From Tersicoccus mangrovi (GTDB lineage Bacteria > Actinomycetota > Actinomycetes > Actinomycetales > Micrococcaceae): a DNA stretch of 64,000 nucleotides. How positions within the stretch are numbered: position 1 is the stretch's first letter; every line of letters begins with the position of its first letter. Shown piece by piece: positions 1 to 8,525 of this stretch. Position numbers and translations under genes: made by a program. The DNA lies in the NCBI RefSeq assembly GCF_036881825.1, contig NZ_JBAJMW010000006.1, forward strand, positions 124,001-188,000. Direction: 5' to 3'. The notes beneath the pieces were generated by a model. That model had not been told where the DNA came from. It saw only the letters and a program-made list of their open reading frames with translations, and ran no database searches.

Positions 1-16
1 CATTGGTGCAGGGGTC

Positions 17-835
17 ATGCTGATGATGGGGGCTTTGCTGTTCGAACCGATGATGAACTTCGCCCTGGACCTCGCACGGATGGCGTCCGGGGAGTCCGCC
101 GGTGCCCCGTCCTCGCGAGCCAGCGCCACCCCGACGCCGTCCGCCCCGACTACCCCCGCCGCGGCTTCGCAGCCGGTGGACATCACGGGGCTGCTGAACA
201 TCCTCGGAGTCGTTGGCGCGGTCGTCCTGCTTCTCGCCCTGGTTGCCGGGATCGGGTGGCTGATCCATACCAAGGTCGCGCCCTCGCTCCGGGCGGCCCG
301 CTCCGTGGCGACCGAGCAGGCCGCCCGACTGTCCGCTGCCCACGTGGAGCTCAAGGCGCTGCTGGCGCGGCAGGCCGAGTACGCCACCGACCTGCGCCTG
401 CAGATCGACTACCCGATGATGACCGACCCGGCCGACGTCATGGTGCGGCGATTCGTCACCGCCATGCGAGAGGCCCTCGGCCTGCGCGATGCACTGCCGG
501 CCAAGCCCATCGCCGAGCAGGTTGCCCGATTCCAGGCCTCCGTGGGCGACTTCGCCGCCTCCTTCGACGCCGCCGAGCAGTACGCGCACCGCATCGCCCA
601 GTCCCGGTTCAGCGTCGACGAGCGGCGCCGCCTCAAGGACGCCCGCATCCTGCTGGACCAGATCGAGGACGCGGGCCTGCACGAGGCCCAGCGCAACGCC
701 TCCTACCGGCGGCTGGCCAAACTGCTGGACGGGCTCATCACGATCACCGAGCCGATCCGCCTCGCCCTCGCCGCCCACGTCCCCATGCTCACCCTCGAGG
801 CGACCACCTCCCGCCCGAAGGAGACCGCCCGATGA
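17..835 (+). CDS. membrane protein of unknown function, possibly 5'-truncated by the window edge
   Basis: I do not recognise the family. The frame is open to the left edge (from base 2), so the true start may lie outside; the first ATG inside is at 17. The N-terminus is hydrophobic. It is followed by an Ala/Ser/Thr/Pro-rich linker (about residues 25-52), a clear transmembrane helix (about 56-82), then a charged, helical cytoplasmic or surface domain rich in Ala, Arg and Leu to residue 272. Its stop overlaps the start of the next gene (ATGA), so the two are probably translated together. Coding use matches the neighbouring genes. Confidence 0.75.
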   Translation: MLMMGALLFEPMMNFALDLARMASGESAGAPSSRASATPTPSAPTTPAAASQPVDITGLLNILGVVGAVVLLLALVAGIGWLIHTKVAPSLRAARSVATEQAARLSAAHVELKALLARQAEYATDLRLQIDYPMMTDPADVMVRRFVTAMREALGLRDALPAKPIAEQVARFQASVGDFAASFDAAEQYAHRIAQSRFSVDERRRLKDARILLDQIEDAGLHEAQRNASYRRLAKLLDGLITITEPIRLALAAHVPMLTLEATTSRPKETAR

Positions 836-1431
836 ACTTCCAGCACCAATCCGCCCAAGCGACCGAGCCACACGGGTCCGACCAGCGCACGTTCCACGCC
901 ATCGCCGCAGCCGCGATGTACGTGCTCGCTGTCGCGCTCGTGTTCCCGATGCTCCTCCCTGCCCTCCGCGACTCCGGCGTCGACGAGCGAGCAGTCGGAC
1001 TGGTCTTGCTCTTCGGCGCTCCGGTCGTCTTCGGTGCCGTGCTCCTCGGCGGGTGGCTTCGATCCCGCCGCCACGCGAAGCGACTCGCGACGGCGAGCCT
1101 CCATCGGTGCAGCGTGCTCGACGCACCCCATCCCCGTCTGGCCGGAATCCGGGACCGCCTCTCCATCGTCGACAAGCGGTGGGCCGTCGACGGCCGCTAC
1201 GTCTTCGAGGTCGAACAGTCCGCCTGGTCGCCGCCGGAGCGCGGCGGGCTGGTCGCCGAGGTCGACGAACGACTCGCACCCCTGATCGCCCACGCCCCGG
1301 CCGACCTCCGCGCCCTGCTCGCAGCAATCGACGCCGTGGATGCGTGCCTGGACCAGGAGCCGGCCGGCGGTACCGTGCCCGTGGCCGAGATCCGCCACGC
1401 CATCGACAACGCCCTGCACCTGCACCGATGA
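832..1431 (+). CDS. two-helix membrane protein of unknown function
   Basis: It starts at the ATG that overlaps the stop of the upstream gene by 4 bases (ATGA), which decides the start. The protein has 199 residues: a polar N-terminus (1-22), two predicted membrane helices (about 25-43 and 57-77), then a soluble domain of about 120 residues with conserved-looking charged patches. No enzyme motif is visible. Like its upstream partner it may be part of a membrane pair. Function unknown. Confidence 0.75.
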   Translation: MNFQHQSAQATEPHGSDQRTFHAIAAAAMYVLAVALVFPMLLPALRDSGVDERAVGLVLLFGAPVVFGAVLLGGWLRSRRHAKRLATASLHRCSVLDAPHPRLAGIRDRLSIVDKRWAVDGRYVFEVEQSAWSPPERGGLVAEVDERLAPLIAHAPADLRALLAAIDAVDACLDQEPAGGTVPVAEIRHAIDNALHLHR

Positions 1432-1448
1432 CGTGCAAGATCCCTCGG

Positions 1449-1460
1449 TCCGCACACATG
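1449..1460 (+). promoter_or_regulatory. type A promoter-like motif (variant TCCGCACACATG)
   Basis: Eleven of twelve bases match the type A element GCCGCACACATG found ten more times in this window. It lies 50 bases before the ATG at 1511, just upstream of a type B-like copy. Confidence 0.45.
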
Positions 1461-1471
1461 ACCGCCGACAC

Positions 1472-1481
1472 GCCGTACACG
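1472..1481 (+). promoter_or_regulatory. type B promoter-like motif (variant GCCGTACACG)
   Basis: It matches the type B element GCCGTACACAG except near its last bases. It is 39 bases upstream of the ATG at 1511, similar to the spacing at other genes with a Shine-Dalgarno sequence. Confidence 0.4.
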
Positions 1482-1510
1482 TCCACCACCCCGACACGCA
1501 GGAGAACTCC

Positions 1511-1744
1511 ATGAAACCGCCGAACCTTCTCGAGTGGGCCGTCGCGCTCCTCATCGCCGCGATCGTCATCCCTGCTGTGATGCTGGCGACGGCTTTCGCG
1601 GGCCCCGATCACCTCCACCTCACGCCGGACCTCATGACAGCCCTGGTCGCGGTCGCGTCGGTCTCGATCCTGCTCGCCAGCGCGAGCCTGCTGTGGGTAA
1701 CTGCGGCTCTGCGCCGCTCCGGTCGTCAGCACCCTGAAGCCTGA
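1511..1744 (+). CDS. small two-helix membrane protein
   Basis: A 77-residue protein with two predicted membrane helices (about residues 8-28 and 41-64) and a short basic tail. The start is chosen because AGGAG lies 6 bases upstream of the ATG at 1511. Upstream frames lack a plausible start with a ribosome binding site. Probably expressed from the A/B-like motifs at 1449-1481. Function unknown. Confidence 0.6.
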   Translation: MKPPNLLEWAVALLIAAIVIPAVMLATAFAGPDHLHLTPDLMTALVAVASVSILLASASLLWVTAALRRSGRQHPEA

Positions 1745-1751
1745 GCAGGTC

Positions 1752-2069
1752 GTGCCCCACTACACCCGCGTCGAGGACACCCGCGCCCACCAGCACAGCG
1801 GTGAGCCCGAGCGGTGGGTCGGACAGCGCCTCGTGAAGAAGTGGATGGTGGACCTGGACGGCACCGGTGAGTGCGCGCTCTGCTGGTACCGACTCGACCC
1901 CCACCGCGCGAGCCTGCGGCTGGAAGCCTTCCACGACGGATTGGCTGCACTCGGCGCGCATCGTGAACTGCTGGATGACCTGGTCGTCGCCGGCAACATG
2001 GGGTGGCACGAGATGGCCGGACTCCTGTCCCGGCACGGCATCGCCGATCACACGCACCTGTTCGACTGA
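1752..2069 (+). CDS. hypothetical protein, 105 aa
   Basis: GTG start 7 bases after the stop of the previous gene, preceded by GAGCAGG. A soluble, His- and Glu-rich protein with no recognised domain. It contains one C-x-x-C pair (ECALCW, about residues 40-43) but no second pair, so a zinc site cannot be claimed. Probably co-transcribed with the membrane protein upstream. Confidence 0.6.
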   Translation: MPHYTRVEDTRAHQHSGEPERWVGQRLVKKWMVDLDGTGECALCWYRLDPHRASLRLEAFHDGLAALGAHRELLDDLVVAGNMGWHEMAGLLSRHGIADHTHLFD

Positions 2070-2080
2070 TCAGGCGTCGC

Positions 2081-2091
2081 GCCGTACACAG
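2081..2091 (+). promoter_or_regulatory. type B promoter-like motif
   Basis: Exact GCCGTACACAG. The first base is 52 bases before the ATG at 2133. The same 11-mer precedes the genes at 16636, 31152 and 35190, and (minus strand) 46892. Confidence 0.65.
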
Positions 2092-2132
2092 ACCGGGTGA
2101 CCGATCCGATCACCGCCCCGAAGGACCCCACC

Positions 2133-2585
2133 ATGAGCACCCCGATCCGGCACCTGCGCGGCGCCGCCGCCAGCCAGGGCGGCCAGTTCAAGGCCACCGA
2201 GAAGACCGACGCCGGCGTCAACCTGCGCGCCACCGGCCGGACCCTGTGGCAGGACAGCGAGACCGACCCGACCGACCACCCGTTCGTCGGGGAGGGCGAC
2301 GTCTACGAGGCCCAGTCCGTGCGCCTGCACACCGACCAGGACGGCGGCGTCCACGGGGAGGCCGTGCTGCACGACTACGAAAACGAGATCGAGCACACCC
2401 TCACCTGCGACCTGACCACCGGCGACGTCGCCGTCCTTCAGGACGGGCAGGCCCTCGAGGGCTTCAGCCGGGACAACGTGCTGGCCACGATGCTCGAGGA
2501 CTTCCGCGCCGAACCCGACGACGGGGACCACGAGCAGAACGTCCGGGACATCTTCACCAGCATCCAGCACCAGGTCGGCGCCTGA
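2133..2585 (+). CDS. N-terminally tagged orphan protein (tag family member 1)
   Basis: A 150-residue acidic protein. Residues 1-31 carry the shared tag: MST start, Arg/His patch, then G-G-Q-F and a ...V-N-L end. The body is unlike the other tag-bearing proteins and has no domain I recognise. The start follows the tag alignment. A GTG at 2097 is in frame and cannot be excluded, because it lies 16 bases into the type B motif as a leaderless start would. Function unknown. Confidence 0.75.
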   Translation: MSTPIRHLRGAAASQGGQFKATEKTDAGVNLRATGRTLWQDSETDPTDHPFVGEGDVYEAQSVRLHTDQDGGVHGEAVLHDYENEIEHTLTCDLTTGDVAVLQDGQALEGFSRDNVLATMLEDFRAEPDDGDHEQNVRDIFTSIQHQVGA

Positions 2586-2605
2586 ACGCCGGTCGTCGCC
2601 CCGCG

Positions 2606-2620
2606 TCTGCGTATGTCCCC
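2606..2620 (+). promoter_or_regulatory. type C promoter-like motif (variant TCTGCGTATGTCCCC)
   Basis: Differs at two positions from the type C element TCTACGCATGTCCCC found upstream of pilus genes. It lies 50 bases before the ATG at 2656. Confidence 0.5.
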
Positions 2621-2655
2621 TGGCAACACCACAACTGCACCACCGGAGGGCCCCC

Positions 2656-2958
2656 ATGAGCACCAGCACCCTGAGCGCCGAGGATACCGCCATCGGCCGG
2701 CCGATGGACCTGACCGGACTGACCGCCGGCGGGGAGCCGGTGGCCCGGCCGTGGGGCCCGGACGATCACGACCGCCTCTTCCCCGACGCCGACGCCCTGG
2801 TCGAACATCTGGTCACCGTGCACGCCGCGGGGCAGGAGGAGATGGATCGGATGCGTGCCTCCGAGGCCGCCCGTACCGACCGGACCGGGGTGGATCAGAC
2901 GATGGGGCTGCTGCGGTACGTGCACCGGCTCGCCCGGTCCCGGCAGGCCGTGGCGTGA
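2656..2958 (+). CDS. hypothetical protein, 100 aa
   Basis: ATG preceded by GGAGGG at 8 bases. The protein is soluble and acidic, with a helical, His- and Arg-containing C-terminal half. No recognised domain. Its stop overlaps the GTG start of the next gene, indicating translational coupling. Confidence 0.65.
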   Translation: MSTSTLSAEDTAIGRPMDLTGLTAGGEPVARPWGPDDHDRLFPDADALVEHLVTVHAAGQEEMDRMRASEAARTDRTGVDQTMGLLRYVHRLARSRQAVA

Positions 2959-3425
2959 GCGACTACGCCCGCACCACGACGGTCACCGTCGAGGCCTCCC
3001 GGGCCGAGATCGAGAAGGCCTTGCGCCGGTACGGCGCCACCGGCTTCTCCTACGGCTGGTCCGAGACCCGTGCCCAGGTCCAGTTCGAGGCCAACGGCCG
3101 GCGCATCCGGTTCGCCCTGGCCATGCCGGACCCGAACGAACGGCGCTTCACCCACACGCCGAGCCGCGATCTCCGGCGCACTCGCGCGGAGACGGAGAAG
3201 GCGTACGAGCAGGCGACCCGGCAGATCTGGCGCGCCCTGGTGCTGGTGATCAAGGCCAAGCTGGAGGCCGTCCAGTCCGGGATCGTCACCTTCGAGCAGG
3301 AGTTCCTGGCGCACATCGTCATGCCCGACGGGTCCACCGTCAGCGAGTACATCGCCCCGGCCATCGAGTCGATCTACGAGGGCGGCCAGGTGCCGCCCCT
3401 CCTCGGGCTGCCTCCGGGACGGTGA
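2955..3425 (+). CDS. hypothetical protein, 156 aa
   Basis: GTG start overlapping the upstream stop (GTGA). The sequence has a beta-rich N-terminal half with a Y-G-x-x-x-x-x-A-x-V-x-F-E core and a helical second half. It resembles small single-domain proteins common on actinobacterial phages and plasmids, but I cannot name the family. No catalytic motif is visible. Same operon as the 100-residue protein upstream. Confidence 0.65.
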   Translation: MSDYARTTTVTVEASRAEIEKALRRYGATGFSYGWSETRAQVQFEANGRRIRFALAMPDPNERRFTHTPSRDLRRTRAETEKAYEQATRQIWRALVLVIKAKLEAVQSGIVTFEQEFLAHIVMPDGSTVSEYIAPAIESIYEGGQVPPLLGLPPGR

Positions 3426-3440
3426 CCGGAGGGCTCAGCG

Positions 3441-3590
3441 ATGTGCGTGTCCGAACGGCAGCCGCCCACCGTGCGCAGCCTCGAATCCGAGGGTCAGGTC
3501 GTTGTTCTCGAGGAACGGATCAGGTGGGTGCCGGACGTCTTGTGGACGCGGCTCCAGTTCCCGAACCGGGAGGGCATGGCGGCGCTCTGA
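3441..3590 (+). CDS. possible small protein, 49 aa
   Basis: ATG preceded by GGAGGG at about 7 bases; 49 codons with G/C-rich third positions, starting 15 bases after the previous stop. No homology or motif is recognised. It is the only reading frame that explains the gap before the next gene. Confidence 0.4.
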   Translation: MCVSERQPPTVRSLESEGQVVVLEERIRWVPDVLWTRLQFPNREGMAAL

Positions 3591-3672
3591 TCGCGGCCGA
3601 GCCCGCACGCCCAGCCCCACGGCCTGTGCGCAGGCCTCATACTGGTTGACCCGGCTGAGAGGAGCACCACCG

Positions 3673-4203
3673 TTGACGATCGCCCCGCTGACCGCCCGAT
3701 CCCGCTCGAAGGTCCGTCGCTACCTCCCCGCATCCGCCGCCTTGGTCGGTGGCCTCCTGGTCGGTTACCTGACCGGCCACGTGGTCGGATCGGTTGACCT
3801 TCAGGGCGGTGGCGCATTCTGGACGTGGGTGGACGGATGGCTGCACTCCCCGGGATTCGCTGGCACGGCCGCGGTCCTGGCCGCCGGCGTGGCCTATCTG
3901 GCCGCCCGCATCAACGCTTCGGCTCAGCGAGAAGGAGTGGCTGCCCAGCGGGAGAACTCCGAGCGGCAGGACGACGCCGCCCGGGTCGACCGCTGGTGGG
4001 ACCAGATGAAATGGGCGATCGAACAGATCGACGGCGACTCTGAGAGCCAGTACCTCGGCATCGAAGCCCTGCAGCAGTTCGCCGAGACGGCGCCCGGCGA
4101 CGACGAACTCAATCTCGCTCTCCGGATCCTGAGCCGGCTCGGTGTTCAAGAGCCGGCGACGGACCCGTCGGTGGACGACGAGGACGAGGACCCGGCAGAA
4201 TGA
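3673..4203 (+). CDS. membrane protein, first gene of duplicated two-gene cassette (copy 1)
   Basis: TTG start with GAGAGGAG 8-10 bases upstream; 176 residues. Two predicted membrane helices (about 18-38 and 62-80, the second in the block W-L-x-S-P-G-F-A-G), then a charged coiled segment and a soluble domain containing R-W-W-D-Q-M-K-W-A. The C-terminus is strongly acidic. The same order of features, including T/S-P-G-F-A-G-x-A-A and W-K/R-x-x-x-W-A, is found in the protein at 37752-38261, so these are paralogues. Each is followed by a small basic protein. Function unknown; the membrane-plus-small-basic-protein pair resembles toxin-antitoxin or abortive-infection pairs only in layout. Confidence 0.7.
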   Translation: MTIAPLTARSRSKVRRYLPASAALVGGLLVGYLTGHVVGSVDLQGGGAFWTWVDGWLHSPGFAGTAAVLAAGVAYLAARINASAQREGVAAQRENSERQDDAARVDRWWDQMKWAIEQIDGDSESQYLGIEALQQFAETAPGDDELNLALRILSRLGVQEPATDPSVDDEDEDPAE

Positions 4204-4223
4204 CCGCAAGGAAGGGAGGCGGA

Positions 4224-4403
4224 ATGGCTACCCCCAACAAGAAGACCTCTGCAGCGACGCGATCGGCCACGACCGGACGATTCGTGGCGAAGAACGAAGA
4301 GAACCGTCTCGCGGCTGCGCGTGCCTACGCCAAGGTCGCCGAGAAGAGGGGCCGCTCCGTTCCCGCGGACATCCAGCGCGTCATTGACCGGAAGGCTGGC
4401 TGA
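4224..4403 (+). CDS. small basic protein, second gene of duplicated cassette (copy 1)
   Basis: A 59-residue Lys/Arg/Ala-rich protein. The ATG at 4224 has GGGAGG upstream; an in-frame ATG at 4200 overlaps the previous stop. Residues 1-28 resemble a degenerate version of the N-terminal tag seen elsewhere (T-G-R-F-V-A). Its counterpart is at 38283-38471. Probably co-translated with the membrane protein upstream. Confidence 0.65.
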   Translation: MATPNKKTSAATRSATTGRFVAKNEENRLAAARAYAKVAEKRGRSVPADIQRVIDRKAG

Positions 4404-4494
4404 GCCCTTCGGTCCTCCCAACGCCCAGCTGCGGCGCTCGGTAGCCTGATCCCGTCGCGGTGGCGCAGGGGGCGCCGGCGGAACGGGGGACGGC

Positions 4495-5733
4495 ATGCCG
4501 TTGGTGGGGTTGGTCAACGGTAAGCGGGTTGCGAGCACCGACCTGAGCGCCGATGAGTTCGACGCGTTGAAGGCCGATGTGCGAGCGAAGCGGAGGGTCC
4601 TGACGCTGCCCTGTGGGCTACCCGGCCACGGGAAGGTCAGCAAGCTCGGCACCCAGTACTTCGTGCACAACCCAGGTGGGGACGGCTGCAGCGCCCGTGA
4701 GACGCCTGAGCACCTCCTCGCCAAGTCCATCATCGTGAAGGCCGCCCGCGCCGCCGGGTACGACGCCGAGCCCGAGGTCCGCGGGCACACCGACGTCGAC
4801 GGGGTGGCCGAGGAATGGATCGCCGACGTCATGGTGACCAACCGGCACGGCCACCGCATCGTCTTCGAAGTCCAGTGGAGCCGCCAGGACGAGCAGGCGT
4901 ACCGAGCCCGGACAGCCCGGTACGCCGCGGCGGACATCTCCCGCACCGCCTGGTTCGCCCGCCGCGCCGACCATCTGCCCCCGGCTGGCAAGGAGATACC
5001 CATCTTCGATCTTCGAATCGAAGGCACCGACGCCGAGGTCGCCATCGGCGGGAAAGTGATGCCGCTGGCCGACGCGGTCCACGGGCTGCTGACTGGGAGA
5101 ATCCAGCACCGCACCCACCTGGCCGACACGGGTCCGTCCCGCACCGAGCTAATCGTGGTGGGCGATGACTGCTACCGATGCAAGCGCGAGTTCGCGGTCT
5201 GGGACGTCCAGCAGACGATCGTCACCGGACGGTGCGGTGTCGAGGCGCGCAGCGCGTTCCGGCCCAGTCTCTTCGCCCCGGACCGGCCCGAGTCCGATCC
5301 CGTCGTGCGGGCGGCCGCCGCGGCACAGGCGGACGCCATGGGGCTGCGGCTGGCGCGGCTGGACACCCGGACCTCCAAGACCTCCGGGGGCGCCTACCTG
5401 GGGTTCGTCTGCCCATGGTGCAACCAGCTGTCCGGCGACTTCTTCATCGACCAGCTCGTCCGCGACGCTCGCATCTACGGCGACCCGAAGATCATCACGG
5501 TGACCACCGCGACCACCGCCGTGAAGCACCCGCACTGGTGCGTCGGCGGCGCGGCCGGCCCATGCGAGAACCCCACCCCGGCCATCCTGGCCAAGCTCGA
5601 GCGAGAGCGGCAGCTCGTCGACGGCCCACCCTCGGTCGACGTCCCGCAACCGGACCGCGCACCCATGAGTCCGGAGACTGCCCGCCGCATCGCGCGCCGT
5701 ATGATGCGCGGCTCTATGTTCCCGCGGTATTGA
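4495..5733 (+). CDS. CoiA-like PD-(D/E)XK nuclease family protein
   Basis: A 412-residue protein. Residues about 69-130 hold a nuclease-like core typical of the CoiA family: an E-T-P-E-H-x-x-x-K segment, then Asp111 (I-A-D-V) and E125-V-Q127, the last replacing the usual E-x-K. Pairs of cysteines follow (C-Y-R-C around 222; C-P-W-C around 310), suggesting a zinc ribbon. CoiA proteins act in handling incoming DNA during natural competence in Firmicutes; here the role is inferred only. Interesting with a type IV pilus locus on the same replicon. TAGCCT about 50 bases upstream may be its -10. Confidence 0.65.
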   Translation: MPLVGLVNGKRVASTDLSADEFDALKADVRAKRRVLTLPCGLPGHGKVSKLGTQYFVHNPGGDGCSARETPEHLLAKSIIVKAARAAGYDAEPEVRGHTDVDGVAEEWIADVMVTNRHGHRIVFEVQWSRQDEQAYRARTARYAAADISRTAWFARRADHLPPAGKEIPIFDLRIEGTDAEVAIGGKVMPLADAVHGLLTGRIQHRTHLADTGPSRTELIVVGDDCYRCKREFAVWDVQQTIVTGRCGVEARSAFRPSLFAPDRPESDPVVRAAAAAQADAMGLRLARLDTRTSKTSGGAYLGFVCPWCNQLSGDFFIDQLVRDARIYGDPKIITVTTATTAVKHPHWCVGGAAGPCENPTPAILAKLERERQLVDGPPSVDVPQPDRAPMSPETARRIARRMMRGSMFPRY

Positions 5734-5809
5734 AGACCAGCGTGAGCCGTCGCAAAGCAGCGCGGCGCGACGTCGGCACGACCTAGCACCCGAGACTTCT
5801 ACTCCGTCG

Positions 5810-6895
5810 TCAGCCGGCCTTGACGGTGAGCAGCTCGTCCCACTCGGTGGTGTACCGCGGGGACATCCGGTCTCGCTTCATCGTCCACTCCGGTGGTCGG
5901 GTCATCCCGGCGCGGCCGAGGCCCAGGGTGTGGGCGCCGAACCGGGCGTTGACGTCGGCGAGGACCCGGCCGATGTCGCGCTGCTCGTGGACGCTGATGA
6001 ACTGGTCGAACACGGGGGCGGCTCCGGCCGGCTCCAACCCGGTCAGCATCACCCCGGCCTTGACGTAGGGCGCCCCGTTGACGACGCGGGCGCGGATCGT
6101 CTCGATCGCGGCGCGGGACAGCAGCACGGGGTCCGCGGTGGGGTTGGGCATCCGCACGGTCGCCGAGACGATCGAGGAGACGACGTCGTCGCGGAACCGG
6201 CTGGTGGAGGCGAACACGGTCATGATCTTGGCGACCTGCCCCTCCTTGGCCAGGCGCGCGGCCGCGGACTGGGCGTACAGGCCCATCACCTGGGCCATCC
6301 GCTCGGCACCTGTGACCGGGGTGGAGAAGGAGCGGCTGAAGATCATCTGCTGCTTGTCCGGTCTGACGGGCTCGAGCTCGATGCAGGGGGTCCCGCGCAG
6401 CTCGAGCACGGTGCGCATCACGACGACGTTGAACCGGTCCCTGATCATCACCGGATCGGCGTCGCGCAGCTGGGCGACCGTCTCGATGCCGAGCAGGTTC
6501 AGCCGCTTGCCCAGCCGGGAGGCAATTCCCCACAACCCGGTCACCGGCACACGGGCCATGATGGCGTCCACGTGCCCGGCCGGCATGGCCTCCAGGTCGC
6601 ACACCCCGCCCAGATGCGGATTCTGCTTGGCGATCCGGTTGGCGAACTTGGCCAGGGTCTTGGTGGGGGCGATGCCGACGCACACGGGCAGTCCGGTGTG
6701 CTTCGCGACGGCGGCGCGGATCACCCGGCCCTGCTCGGTGTAGGCGCCGCGGCGCGCGTCCAGCCCGAGGAAACTCTCGTCGATCGAGTAGACCTCCTGC
6801 CAGGCGGCGTACCGGCCCAGCAGCTCCATGGTGCGGGAGGAGAGGTCCCCGTAGAGCTCGTAGTTGGAGGAGCGGGCGATCATGCCCCATTCCCC
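5810..6895 (-). pseudogene. umuC: umuC, 3' part (361 codons) separated from its 5' part by a mobile element
   Basis: It encodes the Y-family polymerase UmuC from the segment G-E-W-G-M-I-A-R-S-S-N-Y-E onward, including the catalytic S-I-D-E-S-F, the fingers/thumb region and little finger. It lacks the N-terminal D-V-N-S-F-Y block, which is at 15798-16046. Removing bases 6900-15801 joins the two halves in frame to give a 444-residue protein, near the usual UmuC length of about 420. An internal ATG at about 6907 could make a truncated product, but it would lack one catalytic Asp. Confidence 0.9.
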
Positions 6896-6899
6896 GCGG
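6896..6899. repeat. 4-bp direct repeat GCGG, left junction
   Basis: GCGG is present at both ends of the inserted element (6896-6899 and 15798-15801). Keeping one copy restores the umuC reading frame exactly, so this is the crossover core or target duplication. Confidence 0.7.
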
Positions 6900-7027
6900 T
6901 ATTGCATCAGATGCGAGATCCGAACGGGCGTCTGCGTCAGAAAGGCTATCGGTCGTTTCGATAGCCCCGCGATTTTCCGCGCGACGAGGTCTGACGGGCT
7001 GATAGATTCGCATCTAATGCACGATTA

Positions 7028-7036
7028 GCGCGTTAT
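7028..7036 (+). repeat. 9-bp subterminal inverted repeat, left arm
   Basis: GCGCGTTAT, inverted with respect to 15776-15784. It sits about 130 bases inside the left end and 20 bases before the recombinase start, so it could be an arm-type recombinase site or part of the promoter. Confidence 0.45.
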
Positions 7037-7056
7037 GTGGATGGATTGGGTGGTTG

Positions 7057-8172
7057 ATGGGACGAGTTCCACACGGTGCGTCGTCACTGTATCTTGCGGG
7101 CGGGGTGTCGTTCCTCAACGCTCATGAGGCCGTGTTTGAGGCGATGATCGAGGGCTGGCGGATGCAGCAGATCGGTGGCCGACATCTCAAGGAGGATTCG
7201 GTGTCGCGCGCTTTGGGCGTGGTCCGGAGGTTCGAGTCGTACGCGGGCAAGAAGCCGTGGGAGTGGTCCGCGGGCGACTTTGACGAGTGGATGGCGCTGG
7301 TGTCGCAACGGAAGGTCGAAGCGTCGACGATCCGGTCGTACCAGGGGGCGGTGCGCGCGTTCTGCGATTACATCTGCTCGCCGCACTACGGCTGGGTTGA
7401 CGAGTGCATGGAGCGTTTCGGGACGCACCCGGTTCAGGTCTGCCATGAATGGAACACGCTCGCGCACCTGCAGGATTACGAGGGCAAGCCGGGGCGACGC
7501 CCGTTGACGCGGTCGGAGCTGCAGCGCTTGCTGGATCATGCTGACGCCGAGGTGACGCGGTTGCTGGACGAGCGCCGCAAGGGTGCTCTGCCTGCGTTCC
7601 GGGACGCGACGCTGTTCAAGGTCGTCTACGCATGGGGGATGCGGGCGAGCGAGGCGGTTGGGCTTGATGTGACCGACTTCTACAGGAATTCGAAGGCTCC
7701 ACAGTTCGGGGAGTTCGGTGTGATGCAGATCCGGCACGGGAAGTCGTCGCGGGGCGGGCCGCCGAAACGGCGGGCGGTCGTGTCGTTGTTCGGCTGGGCG
7801 GTTGAGGCTCTTCAGGAGTATGTCGAGCAGGTGCGTCCGTTGATGGTCCGGGACGGGTCGCCGGCGCTCTGGGTCTCGGAACGCGGGACGAGGCTGCGCA
7901 CGCGGGAGCTGGCGTCGAGGTTCGCCGTCTACCGGACGGCGCTGGGGCTGGATGAGGTGTTGACGCCGCACGCGCTGCGTCATTCCTACGTGACCCACCT
8001 GATCGAGTCCGGGGTCGATCCCGCGTTCGTGCAACGTCAGGTCGGGCACCTGCACCAGTCGACGACGGCGATCTATACGGGCGTGAGCGCGGACTACATG
8101 AACACGATGATGAGTCAGGCGATCGAGAAGACGCGGCACAGGCCGCGCGATGAGGAAGAGAGCGGGCGATGA
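7057..8172 (+). CDS. tyrosine recombinase/integrase of the element
   Basis: A 371-residue XerC/D-like recombinase that most likely cuts and joins the element ends. The N-terminal SAM-like core-binding domain is at about 20-130. The catalytic domain has Arg196 (G-M-R-A-S-E), Lys229 in the beta-hairpin, His305 and Arg308 (T-P-H-A-L-R-H), His331 (V-G-H-L) and nucleophile Tyr340 (T-A-I-Y-T-G), so it looks active. ATG chosen; a TTG precedes it directly. Overlaps the next gene by ATGA. It forms an operon with the HTH protein and the zinc-ribbon protein. Confidence 0.92.
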   Translation: MGRVPHGASSLYLAGGVSFLNAHEAVFEAMIEGWRMQQIGGRHLKEDSVSRALGVVRRFESYAGKKPWEWSAGDFDEWMALVSQRKVEASTIRSYQGAVRAFCDYICSPHYGWVDECMERFGTHPVQVCHEWNTLAHLQDYEGKPGRRPLTRSELQRLLDHADAEVTRLLDERRKGALPAFRDATLFKVVYAWGMRASEAVGLDVTDFYRNSKAPQFGEFGVMQIRHGKSSRGGPPKRRAVVSLFGWAVEALQEYVEQVRPLMVRDGSPALWVSERGTRLRTRELASRFAVYRTALGLDEVLTPHALRHSYVTHLIESGVDPAFVQRQVGHLHQSTTAIYTGVSADYMNTMMSQAIEKTRHRPRDEEESGR

Positions 8173-8525
8173 GACTGATCGGGTTTGAGTGGCGGCTTCG
8201 GGAGGTGATGGCGGCGGCGGGAATGTTCTCCACGACGAAGCTGGTCCCGCTGCTGGAAGAGCGGGGCGTCTACTTGTCGACGAGCCAGGTATATCGGCTC
8301 GCCGCGGAGAAGCCGGAGCGGATGAACATGCAGGCGCTGGTCGCGCTGCTGGACATCTTCGATTGCACGTTCGAGGAGCTCGCGCCGCGGGTGGTCCTCG
8401 GCAGCGCGGTCGCAGCGACCGGGACGACCGATCCTGGGCCGGAGCGGGGCGATTCGGCGACGAACCGACTCCGGGAGTCGGGCCTGAAGCCGCGTAGGGC
8501 GCAGATTCTCCCGCCGGATGCTTGA
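8169..8525 (+). CDS. Cro/CI-type helix-turn-helix protein
   Basis: A 118-residue protein. Residues about 10-75 resemble the Cro/C1 family HTH, with a recognition segment around S-T-S-Q-V-Y-R-L-A and an M-N-M-Q-A-L-V-A-L-L-D-I-F tail. The C-terminus is polar. Coupled to both neighbours (ATGA overlap upstream; 8-base overlap downstream). A regulator or an accessory factor shaping the recombination complex; which one cannot be told from sequence. Confidence 0.8.
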   Translation: MRLIGFEWRLREVMAAAGMFSTTKLVPLLEERGVYLSTSQVYRLAAEKPERMNMQALVALLDIFDCTFEELAPRVVLGSAVAATGTTDPGPERGDSATNRLRESGLKPRRAQILPPDA